39,734 bases of DNA from an uncultured Pelagibacteraceae bacterium. Lineage in GTDB: Bacteria; Pseudomonadota; Alphaproteobacteria; Pelagibacterales; Pelagibacteraceae. This document shows, in pieces, positions 1-8,647 of this stretch; the stretch's first letter is position 1, and the number at the start of each line of letters is the position of its first letter. The position numbers and the translations under genes are program-made. The DNA lies in assembly GCA_902595725.1 (NCBI GenBank), contig CACJRJ010000012.1, forward strand, positions 1-39,734, written 5' to 3'. The notes under the pieces are model-generated. The model saw only the letters and a program-made list of their open reading frames with translations. It was not told the DNA's origin and did no database searches.

Positions 1-637
1 CTAAAAGATAATCAATAAAACGAATTCTTGAAGATAAACCACCTTTTCTAAATTTTCCAAAAATTTCTTTCTTTTTGGTGGCGGCTCCTTCCAATTTAAA
101 TTTTTTTATCATACGTATAAATAAGTCGTAATCTGCAGAATATTTATATTTTAAATTATATAAGCCAACTTTAATTTGAGATTTTTTTTTTATAAAAAAA
201 CCAACTGAATGTGTTGTATAAAAACCAAAACTCCAATTAATTATCGAAGGATTATAACCATGAAGAAGCCTATGTTTATAAACACTTCCAAATAAAAAAT
301 CTAATTTTTTATTTTCTTTAAAGTATTTATTTACTAATTTTAAAGAATTTTTAAAATAAATATCATCAGAATTTAAAATTCCAATAATATCACCGGATGA
401 TTTTTTTATACCAACATTCATTGCATGATAAAGACCCTTGTCATTATGATTTTTAACTAATTTTATTTTTTTTTTATATGATTTTATAATTTTAATAGTG
501 TTATCTTCTGAATTTCCATCAACTATAATGTGTTCGTAGTTTTTGTAAGTTTGATTTTGAACACTTTTAATATTTTGTTTAATAAATTTTTCTGAATTTT
601 TAGTTACTGTTATAATTGTAATTTTATAATTTTTCAT
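1..637 (-). CDS. Family 2 glycosyltransferase (3' part cut by window edge)
   Basis: This gene runs off the left edge; about 212 residues are visible from an ATG at 637-635. The N-terminus reads as a GT-A fold: a TIITVTKNSEKFI beta strand/loop, VDGNSEDNT for nucleotide binding, and an intact DxD-type metal motif in GILNSDD. GT2 enzymes transfer a sugar from a nucleotide donor on the cytoplasmic face of the membrane. The start overlaps the stop of the upstream GT4 gene by 14 bases, so the two are probably co-transcribed and translationally coupled. The protein is clearly related to the GT2 at 1728-2612 (shared GYNP, VGFFIKK, VGLYNLKYK and DYDLFIRM blocks), so the two are duplicated paralogues flanking a GT4. 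Donor and acceptor cannot be told from the sequence. The family call is firm; the specificity is unknown. Confidence 0.88.
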   Translation of the reverse strand, partial: MKNYKITIITVTKNSEKFIKQNIKSVQNQTYKNYEHIIVDGNSEDNTIKIIKSYKKKIKLVKNHNDKGLYHAMNVGIKKSSGDIIGILNSDDIYFKNSLKLVNKYFKENKKLDFLFGSVYKHRLLHGYNPSIINWSFGFYTTHSVGFFIKKKSQIKVGLYNLKYKYSADYDLFIRMIKKFKLEGAATKKKEIFGKFRKGGLSSRIRFIDYLL

Positions 638-1712
638 TTAAGTAATAAGAAATTAATCTGTTATATTTTTCACTATTTAAAATTGGATTAAATCTATATA
701 AAAAATTTTTTGCGTTATGAGATTTTTTATTTAATTTTTTTTTATTATTTCTATAATCTAAAATTTTATTATACAATCCTTTATGATCTCCTACATTAAA
801 AAGTTCACCCAACTTACCATTAATTAATATTTCTCTTGGCCCTGTTGGACAGTCGCTAGATATAATTGGTATATTTCTAAATTGAGCTTCAATCAAAACA
901 TTGGGCAATCCTTCAAACTTAGAAGTCAAAATAAACAAATTACATGAATTCAAATATTTCTCTGCTTCTTCTTTATAGCCCATAAATTTAATATTTTTTT
1001 TAAATTTATTTTTTTTAACATAATCCTCCAAATAATTTTTTTTATATCCACGACCAATTATGCAGCATCTATATTTAATATTTTTTTTTGTTAGAAGTTT
1101 TAAACTTTTCAGCAAAGTAATATGATCCTTTTGATCGGTCAATCTGGCTATATTTAAAATTTTTAAACCTTTAAAATTTTTAAAAAAATTAATTTTTTCT
1201 TTTTTTTTATTTTGTATAGCCAAATTATAAATTAAATTTGAATTTAAATTTAATATTTTTTTAATTTCATTTTTAAAACTTTTTGAGTTAACAATAATTT
1301 CATCTGCAAAATTATAGAACAACTTGTATAAAAATTTTCTGAAAATATTATTAATGTATTTTCTGATACTAGTATTTAATCTAATAATAATTTTATATCC
1401 AAAAACTTTTGAAATAAAAATAGCAGAAATATTTGATTGAAAAGATAAGATTATTGTGTCTTTATTAAAATTTTTGATCAAAAGTAATATTGATATAATT
1501 GTTTTTACTAATCTAGTTTTTCTTTCCCAAATAGAGCTTGTTGGACAAATTACAGAAATATTTTTATTTGAAACATTCTTATACTTTTTGTCAGCAGTAA
1601 TTATAAACAATTTTTTATGAATTTTTGATAAATACTCAGCAATTAGAAAAAGATTTTTTTCTACCCCACCACCTTCAATTGAAGGAATAAATAAAACTAT
1701 TTTTTTTTTCAC
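624..1712 (-). CDS. Family 4 glycosyltransferase (GT-B fold)
   Basis: A 362-residue retaining glycosyltransferase of the GT4 type. The N-terminal Rossmann half opens with IPSIEGGGVEK, the usual glycine-rich acceptor-side loop. The C-terminal half carries the donor-binding ExxxxxxxE signature in SKFEGLPNVLIEA, followed by CPTGPREIL, a block common in GalNAc- and glucosyl-transferases of O-antigen and N-glycan clusters. The length is normal for the family. It is expected to act at the cytoplasmic membrane, adding a hexose or N-acetylhexosamine to a lipid-linked oligosaccharide. It lies between two GT2 genes, 15 bases after the upstream one and overlapping the next. The exact sugar transferred is not determinable. 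Confidence 0.92.
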   Translation of the reverse strand: MKKKIVLFIPSIEGGGVEKNLFLIAEYLSKIHKKLFIITADKKYKNVSNKNISVICPTSSIWERKTRLVKTIISILLLIKNFNKDTIILSFQSNISAIFISKVFGYKIIIRLNTSIRKYINNIFRKFLYKLFYNFADEIIVNSKSFKNEIKKILNLNSNLIYNLAIQNKKKEKINFFKNFKGLKILNIARLTDQKDHITLLKSLKLLTKKNIKYRCCIIGRGYKKNYLEDYVKKNKFKKNIKFMGYKEEAEKYLNSCNLFILTSKFEGLPNVLIEAQFRNIPIISSDCPTGPREILINGKLGELFNVGDHKGLYNKILDYRNNKKKLNKKSHNAKNFLYRFNPILNSEKYNRLISYYLNEKL

Positions 1713-1727
1713 AAAATTTTTATTTCA

Positions 1728-2612
1728 TTAATGAATTATTTTTTTTATAGTTCTTCCAATTAAAATATAAAATATTAGAAAAATATTTTGTTTATTATTA
1801 TATCTAATTTTTGCTTCATTAAGCAAAGTTTTTAAGTAATTATGCTTTTTGGAATAACCGCTATGCCCTAAGTCTCCAAATATTTCATTTCCCCTAGTAT
1901 GCATGCCCTTTAACTTATGAGTTACAATCATTCTATATAATAAATCATAATCTGACTGAATTTTGTATTTTAAATTCAATAATCCAACTCTTTTTAATGA
2001 AGATTTTTTAATAAATAAACCTACAACTGAAGAAGGTATAATATTAAATTTTTTATAAATATCTTTTGGATTGTAGCCGCCATATAATCTTCCATCCTTT
2101 TTAACTGTTCCGCATATAAAATCTATTTTTTTATTTTTAATAATATATTTAACTAAAATTTTTGTAGCATTTGGATATAAAATATTTGAAGAATCAACAA
2201 TTCCAATAAATTTTCCAGAAGATAGCTTAAATCCTTTATTCCATGCATCCCATAATCCTTTGTCATTCTCACTTAACCAAAAGTCTATTTTTTTATTAAA
2301 TTTTTTTAATATTTTAATAGTTGAATTACCTGAATTTCCATCAATTACTATAAGTTCGATATTTGGATATTTTTGATTCAAAACTGACTTGATAGATTTA
2401 GCTAACATTTTTGATTTAAAGTTTGGCATAATTATTGTTATGAGTGGAAATTCATTAAAATTTCTTTTAAACATTCCTTGTAGCCTCAAGCCTCCCACAA
2501 TTAGCTTATTTTTTTTATGTAAATATCTTTTTTTAATTTGATTAAATTTTTTGATATCTTTGAATATAAATTTTGAATTTTTTTTCAATTTATTTAGTTT
2601 TTTCTTTTGCAT
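1728..2612 (-). CDS. Family 2 glycosyltransferase with altered DxD motif
   Basis: A 294-residue GT2. After a lysine-rich N-terminal extension of roughly 50 residues come ITIIMPNFKS, VIDGNSGNST and SENDKGLWDAWNKG, all normal GT-A elements. Where the paralogue at 1-637 has NSDD, this protein has DSSN, so the usual metal-binding DxD is changed to D-S-S-N. The remainder aligns well with the paralogue (GYNPKDIY, VGLFIKKSSL, SDYDLLYRM). It may use the first Asp differently, be slower, or have become non-catalytic; the sequence alone cannot decide. Its start overlaps the end of the upstream GDP-fucose-synthase-like gene by 23 bases, which argues for one transcript. Confidence 0.88.
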   Translation of the reverse strand: MQKKKLNKLKKNSKFIFKDIKKFNQIKKRYLHKKNKLIVGGLRLQGMFKRNFNEFPLITIIMPNFKSKMLAKSIKSVLNQKYPNIELIVIDGNSGNSTIKILKKFNKKIDFWLSENDKGLWDAWNKGFKLSSGKFIGIVDSSNILYPNATKILVKYIIKNKKIDFICGTVKKDGRLYGGYNPKDIYKKFNIIPSSVVGLFIKKSSLKRVGLLNLKYKIQSDYDLLYRMIVTHKLKGMHTRGNEIFGDLGHSGYSKKHNYLKTLLNEAKIRYNNKQNIFLIFYILIGRTIKKIIH

Positions 2613-3561
2613 ACCAATCGATGGTATTTTTTAAACCTCTTTTCAAAGATATTTTTGATTTCCAGCCAAGCTTTGTCATTACTCTAATATCTAAAACTTT
2701 TCTTTTTGTACCATCTGGATACTTTTTATTAAATTTTAGTATTTTATTTGAAGAAGTTAAATTATTAATAATGTTGGCAAATTCTCTAATTGTAAATTCT
2801 TGACCAGATCCTACGTTTATTAAGCTATTAGCAGTAATATATTTAGCTAATTTTTTATTGTTAGACAATTTTTTTTTTAGAATAAAACCAACTGCAGATG
2901 CAAGATCATCAACATGCATAATCTCTCTTTTTGGATTTCCTGTACCCCATATTTCAACATATTTTTTTTTTGTATTTTTAGCTTCTGAAAATTTTTTAAT
3001 TAACGCGGGGATAAAATGGCTATTTTTAATATTAAAATTATCATTAGGACCATAAAGATTACATGGCATTAAAGTTAAATAACTAGTTTTAAATTGTTTA
3101 TTGTAGAAGCTACATGCTTTTAAACCAACAATCTTTGCTAAAGCATATGCTTCGTTTGTTTTTTCGAGTTCGCTATTAAGCAAATAACTTTCTCTAATTG
3201 GCTGTTTAGAATTTTTTGGATATATACAAGAGCTTCCTAGATTAATAAAATGTTTAACTTTATTTTTATAAGCACTATTAATCAAATTAAGTTGAATAAA
3301 TATGTTATCATTAAGAAATTCTACTGGATAAGTTGAATTTGCTAAAATACCCCCCACTCTTCCAGCACAATTAATTATAACATCTGGCTTTTTTGATTTA
3401 ATAAAATTTTCTACTTTTTTTTGATTAAGTAAATTTAATTTTTTTTTTGTCACAGAATATATTTTTTTAAAACCTATTTTTTTAAAATATCTCAATAGTG
3501 CATTTCCTACCATTCCATTGTGTCCAGCAATATAGATTTTTGTATTTTTAAGTTTTTTCAT
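2590..3561 (-). CDS. fcl: GDP-L-fucose synthase-like epimerase/reductase
   Basis: A 323-residue extended short-chain dehydrogenase. The NADP-binding motif is AGHNGMVG near the N-terminus, with GMVG typical of Fcl/WcaG. Catalytic residues expected for the family are present: Ser-Ser-Cys at 110-112 in the SSCIYP block, the Tyr139-x3-Lys143 pair (YALAK) and the later His in NSHFIPAL. Fcl converts GDP-4-keto-6-deoxymannose to GDP-L-fucose by 3,5-epimerisation and 4-reduction in the cytosol. It needs a Gmd partner; a Gmd-like gene lies about 11 kb away at 14450-15409. A second Fcl-like gene exists at 12902-13813. The family is clear, but with a sugar C-methyltransferase next door the true product may be a related deoxysugar. 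Confidence 0.87.
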   Translation of the reverse strand: MKKLKNTKIYIAGHNGMVGNALLRYFKKIGFKKIYSVTKKKLNLLNQKKVENFIKSKKPDVIINCAGRVGGILANSTYPVEFLNDNIFIQLNLINSAYKNKVKHFINLGSSCIYPKNSKQPIRESYLLNSELEKTNEAYALAKIVGLKACSFYNKQFKTSYLTLMPCNLYGPNDNFNIKNSHFIPALIKKFSEAKNTKKKYVEIWGTGNPKREIMHVDDLASAVGFILKKKLSNNKKLAKYITANSLINVGSGQEFTIREFANIINNLTSSNKILKFNKKYPDGTKRKVLDIRVMTKLGWKSKISLKRGLKNTIDWYAKEKTK

Positions 3562-3586
3562 TTTGATTACTCATTAATATTTAAAT

Positions 3587-4807
3587 TTATACTATTTTAA
3601 TTTTTGGTAACGGAAAAATAAATTTTACACCTTTTTTTCTAATTTTTATTTCTCTTTTAAGTATTTCTTTTTTAAAATGCCATGGCAAGACTAAATAATA
3701 ATTGGGTTTAATTGATCGAGATTCTTTTTCAGAAATTATTTTAATTTTTGTACCTGGTGTAAATAAATTAAATTTTAGCATATTTCTATCAGCAATAAAG
3801 TCAATTTCTTGATTGCCTATTTTGCAAAACTGTAAAAGTATATTTCCCTTTGTTGATGCACCGTACCCATGAATTATTTGATTATTTTTTTTAATTTTTT
3901 TTATTAATTTTATTAGTTTATTATTTAAATTAATAATTTTTTTAAAAAAATTTTTTAATGTTTTTGGTAGGCCTACTTTATATTTAAGTTCTTTATTGAT
4001 GATGTGTTTTATTGATTGATTAGATTTATATTTTGAGTTCATATGACAAATATAATATCGAGAACTACCTCCATTTATATTATTAAATTCATGATTAAAA
4101 ACTCTTAGACCATTTTTTTTCATCATATTAATAATAACTGATGAAGAATAATAACTTAGATGTTCATGACAAATTGTATCAAATATATTATTTTTTAAAA
4201 TACTATACAGATCGGCATGCTCTAATAAGAATACTCCATCCTTGTCTAATATTTGTTTTACCTCTTTTAAAAATTTATTTGGATTTCTCAAATCATAAAA
4301 GACTGAAAGTGCAGTGATAATTTTAAATTTTTTTTTTAATCTTAATTTTTTAATATCTCTTATGTTAAAAAAGTTTGATATTTTATGATTTATATTCTCA
4401 TAGTATTTTTTATATTTATTAACTAAAGGATCAATGCCAACTTTAACTATATTTGACTTATAAAAATTTAATAAAGTTCCATCATTACTTGCTATATCAA
4501 GAACACAATCGTATCTATTTAATTTAACTATTTTAGTTATTTGTTTTACTGTGTAATTAACATGATCAGTCATTGTTTTGTTTATACCCGTTCTATAACC
4601 ATAACCGTCTCCATATAAATAATTTGGATCAAAGCTTCTATCTAGTTGAACTAATTTACAATTTTTACAAAAAATTATGTTCAGTTTCTCTGAAGGTATA
4701 TTTTCTTTATAACTTTTTGCGAATCTGCCAGAAAAACAAAGTTTGCCTAAACTAAAAATTTTGTACAGACTCTTATTCTTGCAATTAATACAGGTTTTAA
4801 TTTTCAT
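3587..4807 (-). CDS. Deoxysugar C-methyltransferase (TylCIII/NovU type)
   Basis: A 406-residue SAM-dependent methyltransferase with the three-part layout of sugar C-methyltransferases. An N-terminal zinc-binding segment has Cys6-x2-Cys9 and Cys47-x2-Cys50. The central Rossmann domain has the SAM-binding block VLDIASNDGTLL. The C-terminal domain carries IHGYGASTKGNILL, typical of the Methyltransf_14 family. Relatives such as TylCIII and NovU add a methyl group to a carbon of an NDP-4-keto-6-deoxyhexose, giving branched-chain sugars. It sits just upstream of an Fcl-like reductase, which could reduce the methylated 4-keto sugar. I infer a branched 6-deoxyhexose in the surface glycan. The family is confident; the position methylated and the NDP carrier are not. 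Confidence 0.9.
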   Translation of the reverse strand: MKIKTCINCKNKSLYKIFSLGKLCFSGRFAKSYKENIPSEKLNIIFCKNCKLVQLDRSFDPNYLYGDGYGYRTGINKTMTDHVNYTVKQITKIVKLNRYDCVLDIASNDGTLLNFYKSNIVKVGIDPLVNKYKKYYENINHKISNFFNIRDIKKLRLKKKFKIITALSVFYDLRNPNKFLKEVKQILDKDGVFLLEHADLYSILKNNIFDTICHEHLSYYSSSVIINMMKKNGLRVFNHEFNNINGGSSRYYICHMNSKYKSNQSIKHIINKELKYKVGLPKTLKNFFKKIINLNNKLIKLIKKIKKNNQIIHGYGASTKGNILLQFCKIGNQEIDFIADRNMLKFNLFTPGTKIKIISEKESRSIKPNYYLVLPWHFKKEILKREIKIRKKGVKFIFPLPKIKIV

Positions 4808-4854
4808 CTATAACAATTTATATAACTTAATTTATTAAAGACAAATTTTTTATA

Positions 4855-5565
4855 TTAAAAAATTTTTTTTATTATTTTTTCTTTAAAAAAAAATATCAAT
4901 AATGTTAATAGAGAGTAAATTATATGTTTTATCTTCATCTTTGAATAACCTAATTCTCTACTTGGTAAACTTATAGGTATTTCATTAATTTTATATTTTT
5001 GATTTAAAAAATAAATACTTTTCCAAAAAAAAGAGTAATCATTTTCTTCTACAGAGGTTATATTTTTAAGTTTTACCTTATCAGTATTTATGCATCTAAA
5101 TGCACCAGAAGCATCATAATGAATACCAAGCAATAAACTAATCAATATGTGTCTAATGTTAGTTATTATTACTCTCAGGAAAGGCCATGTCTTAAGTGAA
5201 TTTTTTTTTAAAAAACGGTTACTAATCGTGATATCAGAATACATATTTTTTTTGATAAGTGAATTTATATATTTCGGATTATGAGTCCCATCACCATCCA
5301 TTGTAACAATTAATTTATATTTCTTTCTATAACACCATTTTATTCCATCTTTATGAGCTGATCCTATGCCAAACTTATTAATCCTATTTATATGATAGAT
5401 ATTTTTATATTTTTTTTTTAATTTATTAATTTCTTCTGTGGTTCCGTCATTGGAATTATCATTTATATATAAAATATCATATTTACAAAATTTTCTAATT
5501 TTAATGAAAAGATTAGTTATGTTCCTTTTTTCGTTATATACAGCTATTAGAATAATAATTTTCAT
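4855..5565 (-). CDS. Polyprenyl-phosphate sugar synthase-like GT2 (DPM1 family)
   Basis: A 236-residue GT2 resembling dolichol-phosphate mannose synthase. It has an IAVYNEKRNI start, ININDxS-type nucleotide loop (YINDNSNDGT), and the metal motif Asp-Gly-Asp in MDGDGTHNP. GSAHKDG and SGAFRC blocks fit the DPM1 family. Such enzymes load a sugar onto undecaprenyl phosphate at the inner leaflet for later use by periplasmic GT-C transferases. A short hydrophobic C-terminal stretch may anchor it. The next gene, divergent at 5707, encodes a GT-C-like membrane protein that could be the consumer. Which sugar is loaded is unknown. Confidence 0.88.
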   Translation of the reverse strand: MKIIILIAVYNEKRNITNLFIKIRKFCKYDILYINDNSNDGTTEEINKLKKKYKNIYHINRINKFGIGSAHKDGIKWCYRKKYKLIVTMDGDGTHNPKYINSLIKKNMYSDITISNRFLKKNSLKTWPFLRVIITNIRHILISLLLGIHYDASGAFRCINTDKVKLKNITSVEENDYSFFWKSIYFLNQKYKINEIPISLPSRELGYSKMKIKHIIYSLLTLLIFFFKEKIIKKIF

Positions 5566-5706
5566 AATTTTCTAATTATTTTTAAATCGTTTAGAATGTA
5601 ATTATATAAAAATTATGATAATTAAAAGTAATATTTAATTTCATTTTTTTAAAATGTTAAACTACATAAAAGCAATAAATTTACTAATTATAAATATTTA
5701 GCACAA
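5566..5706. promoter_or_regulatory. Divergent intergenic region with promoters inferred
   Basis: These 141 bases separate the divergent starts at 5565 and 5707, so promoters for both directions are expected here. On the minus strand a TATAAT hexamer is visible at 5606-5601, without a convincing -35 element. In DNA this A+T-rich such a hexamer is weak evidence. No hairpin or operator stands out. Confidence 0.35.
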
Positions 5707-7545
5707 ATGTTTTTCAAATTAGAAAATAATGAAATAATCAAAATCTTAGTCTTATCATTATTTTTTATCTTACCTAAGTGGATACTTTCGTATTATTTTT
5801 TTGATGAAAGTATTGATTCAAGAGTTATATTTGAGATTGATGGTGATGGTGAGTTTTACCTACCATTAATTAAATATTTTGCAGAATTAAGTTTTACAAA
5901 TTCATTTGATCCCGAAATTAAAAGTTTAAATAATATGCCAATACCTTTTGGTAGCTTATTTTTGCACTCTGTATTTTATTTAATCATAGGAAACTATAAT
6001 ATTATATTTTTAGAGTTACTTTATTTTTTTTTAATTTTTTACTTTTTGTGTTTAATACAAAAAATTTATTTTAATAATTTATATATAATTCCAATCTCAC
6101 TTTTAATCTTGCTAATTCCATCTATTATCTTAGTTTTAGGATTAAACGATACAGAATTTATTAAAATAATATCGAAGAATTTGTTTGGTTTAAGATTGCA
6201 CAGACCAATAGCTACATCATTTTTTTTAATATGTTTTATTTATTTAATGATGATTATTTGCGAGACAGAGCTAAAAAAAAGAAATAGTTTTTTTCTTGGA
6301 TTAATTTTAGGTTTAACATTATCAAGTTTCTATTATTTTTTTTTAATACAAGCTTTAACAATACTTTTGTTGTTTGTATTTAAATATAAACTTGGATTTT
6401 TTAAATTTTTAAAAGAAAACTTTATAAATATTATTTATATATTTTGTGGATTTTTGATTTTTGTTATTCCTTTTTTTATAAATTTATCGGTCCACGAATC
6501 TGATCTTACTGAAAGAATGGGAGTTTTTACTTTGATGGGTGAAAGAAGGTCAATTATTTTAGAATATTATCTCGAAATAGTTATAAGCTTAAAATTTTTG
6601 ATATTTTTTTCTTTTAATTGTATTACTTTTTTAGTTGGATATAAATTTTTAAAGGAAAAAAATTTTCTTTTAGTTCCTTTTGTGGTTTTTTTATCGAGTA
6701 TTTTAAGTCCTTTTATTTTTTTTTCTTTTACTAACAAATCAGGATTAATTTACCATTTTAATAATAATATAATAATCTGTTCTTCAATTTTTCTGATATT
6801 TTTTGTAATAAATATTTTGCATAGACATTCAAATAAATTAAAATTTTATAAATTAAACATATTTATATTTATTATATTTTTTGCAATAATATTTAACAAT
6901 TCAATAAGCTATAAAAAAAATTTTGTTAATAATAGTGAACACAAATTACAAAGATATGAATTTGTAGAATTAACAAGAATTTTATCTAAGTACGAGTTAA
7001 GTGAAAGATCTATTTTAACTTTTGATAATAATTTTATGATTTGGTTAATTATGAAAAATGTAAAATCTTTAAAGATTATCAATGGTCTCTTTGTACCTAA
7101 AAAAAATGATAATATTGAAAATGATATAATTTTAGCTTTTAAATTTTTTCAAATACCTAAAGAAAAATTTTCAGATTTTATTATGAACAAAAATGATAAT
7201 TGGAGATATTTTAATAGAAATATTGCAAATTTTTTTTATGCTAAATATCAAGCTAACAAAGCAGTTACATATAAAAATTCAAAAAATTTTGAGATAGAAG
7301 AATATAAAAAAATTGTAAATTCATCTCCTTCGCTAAATCAACAACTGATCATTCCGATAGATGAAAGGAAAAGATTGATTGATAAATTTATTTTAACAAA
7401 TAAATCTTACATAAATAAACCTGATATAATAATACTTAATAAAAATAATTTTATTTATAAAAATTTAAATTTACCATTTGTAAATTACTGTGTTATTTAT
7501 GACAAAAAAAATTATTTAGCATTAGCAAACGGTATCTGTGAATAA
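5707..7545 (+). CDS. Polytopic membrane protein, probable GT-C glycosyltransferase
   Basis: A 612-residue protein with about ten hydrophobic segments over residues 10-400 and a soluble C-terminal domain. The first predicted external loop carries Asp45-Gly-Asp47-Gly-Glu49, an acidic motif placed like the catalytic loop of GT-C enzymes, which take sugars from polyprenyl-phosphate donors in the periplasm. The large C-terminal domain also fits that superfamily. I do not recognise a named family. Its neighbour across the divergent promoter is a DPM1-like GT2 that could make its donor. The start is an ATG at 5707 with no obvious Shine-Dalgarno sequence. The next gene overlaps or nearly touches it. 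It could instead be a polymerase or ligase of the same fold. Confidence 0.7.
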   Translation: MFFKLENNEIIKILVLSLFFILPKWILSYYFFDESIDSRVIFEIDGDGEFYLPLIKYFAELSFTNSFDPEIKSLNNMPIPFGSLFLHSVFYLIIGNYNIIFLELLYFFLIFYFLCLIQKIYFNNLYIIPISLLILLIPSIILVLGLNDTEFIKIISKNLFGLRLHRPIATSFFLICFIYLMMIICETELKKRNSFFLGLILGLTLSSFYYFFLIQALTILLLFVFKYKLGFFKFLKENFINIIYIFCGFLIFVIPFFINLSVHESDLTERMGVFTLMGERRSIILEYYLEIVISLKFLIFFSFNCITFLVGYKFLKEKNFLLVPFVVFLSSILSPFIFFSFTNKSGLIYHFNNNIIICSSIFLIFFVINILHRHSNKLKFYKLNIFIFIIFFAIIFNNSISYKKNFVNNSEHKLQRYEFVELTRILSKYELSERSILTFDNNFMIWLIMKNVKSLKIINGLFVPKKNDNIENDIILAFKFFQIPKEKFSDFIMNKNDNWRYFNRNIANFFYAKYQANKAVTYKNSKNFEIEEYKKIVNSSPSLNQQLIIPIDERKRLIDKFILTNKSYINKPDIIILNKNNFIYKNLNLPFVNYCVIYDKKNYLALANGICE

Positions 7546-7552
7546 ACTAAGA

Positions 7553-8647
7553 ATGAAAACTAATTTAATTTTTTTCTTAGCACGTTTTGGTTTAGGTGGT
7601 GCTGGTAATTCTGTTTATAAGCTTTGTAGAGCCTTAAATAAAAATAAATATAATATAAATGTTATTTGTCTAAATAAATGTGCATATGAAACTAACTTAA
7701 AAAAATTAGGTATAAAAGTATTTACAATAAAATCCAAAAAAGTTTTATTTGCAATATCTAGTGTTTTGAAAATTTTATATATAATAAAAAGTAGTGTAAA
7801 TAAGACAGTTTTTATATCTAATATAAATTATACTAATATTCTTTGTTCAATATTCATTAAAAAAGAGAAGAACTTGAAACTGATAGCCATAGAAAGAACA
7901 CCTTTAAAAGAATTGGAAATCTATTTTAGTATTATTGATTTTATTAAAAAAAATTTAATGAAATTACTTATATTTGTATTTTATGGAAATTTTGACAAAA
8001 TCGTTTGTAATTCTAAATATTTGAGTAACTATTTAAAAAAAAAATATGGTTTTAATTCAGTTACAATTTTTCCTCCGTCTTTAAATAAAGTAAATATTGT
8101 TAATAAAAAAAGATATTTGAAAGATAAAATTCATATAACAACTATATGTAGGCTATCAAAAGAAAAAAAAGTTGAAGATATAATTTATGCAATAAATTAT
8201 CTAAAAAAAAAGAACATTTTATTAAATATAATTGGTACTGGGCCAGAGAAATTACGATTAAAAAAAATAGTAAAAAATATGAGTTTATCGAAACAAGTTA
8301 AGTTTTATGGATATAAAGAAAATGTATTTAAGTATTTAAGCAAAACAGATCTTTATATAAATTCATCTTATTTTGAAGGATTTCCTAATTCTGTTGTAGA
8401 AGCTGCATACATGGAAGTTCCAATAATATCTTCTCAAAGTCATGGTGGAATAAATGAAATATTGTGTAAAGGTAAATATGGAACAATTTATAATGGAAGC
8501 TACATAGATTTAGCTTTAAAAATAAAAAAATTTTATAAAAATCCAGAAATATTTTTTAAGAAAGCTAATCTAGCAAAAAAAAATGTAATAAAATTCAATG
8601 TTTCAAATCACAAGAAAAATTTTGAAAAATTAATAGATAAAATTTAG
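7553..8647 (+). CDS. Family 4 glycosyltransferase
   Basis: A GT4 enzyme of 364 residues. I place the start at the ATG at 7553, because MKTNLIFFLARFGLGGAG is a normal GT4 N-terminus. An in-frame GTG at 7538 would add five residues and overlap the previous gene. The glycine-rich acceptor loop is FGLGGAGNSV, and the C-terminal donor site is the ExxxxxxxE motif in YFEGFPNSVVEAA, followed by SHGGINEIL. It probably transfers a hexose or N-acetylhexosamine to a lipid-linked glycan in the cytoplasm. Seven bases separate it from the upstream GT-C-like gene. Its stop codon overlaps the stop of the convergent epimerase by four bases, leaving no room for a terminator. The exact sugar is unknown. Confidence 0.9.
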   Translation: MKTNLIFFLARFGLGGAGNSVYKLCRALNKNKYNINVICLNKCAYETNLKKLGIKVFTIKSKKVLFAISSVLKILYIIKSSVNKTVFISNINYTNILCSIFIKKEKNLKLIAIERTPLKELEIYFSIIDFIKKNLMKLLIFVFYGNFDKIVCNSKYLSNYLKKKYGFNSVTIFPPSLNKVNIVNKKRYLKDKIHITTICRLSKEKKVEDIIYAINYLKKKNILLNIIGTGPEKLRLKKIVKNMSLSKQVKFYGYKENVFKYLSKTDLYINSSYFEGFPNSVVEAAYMEVPIISSQSHGGINEILCKGKYGTIYNGSYIDLALKIKKFYKNPEIFFKKANLAKKNVIKFNVSNHKKNFEKLIDKI

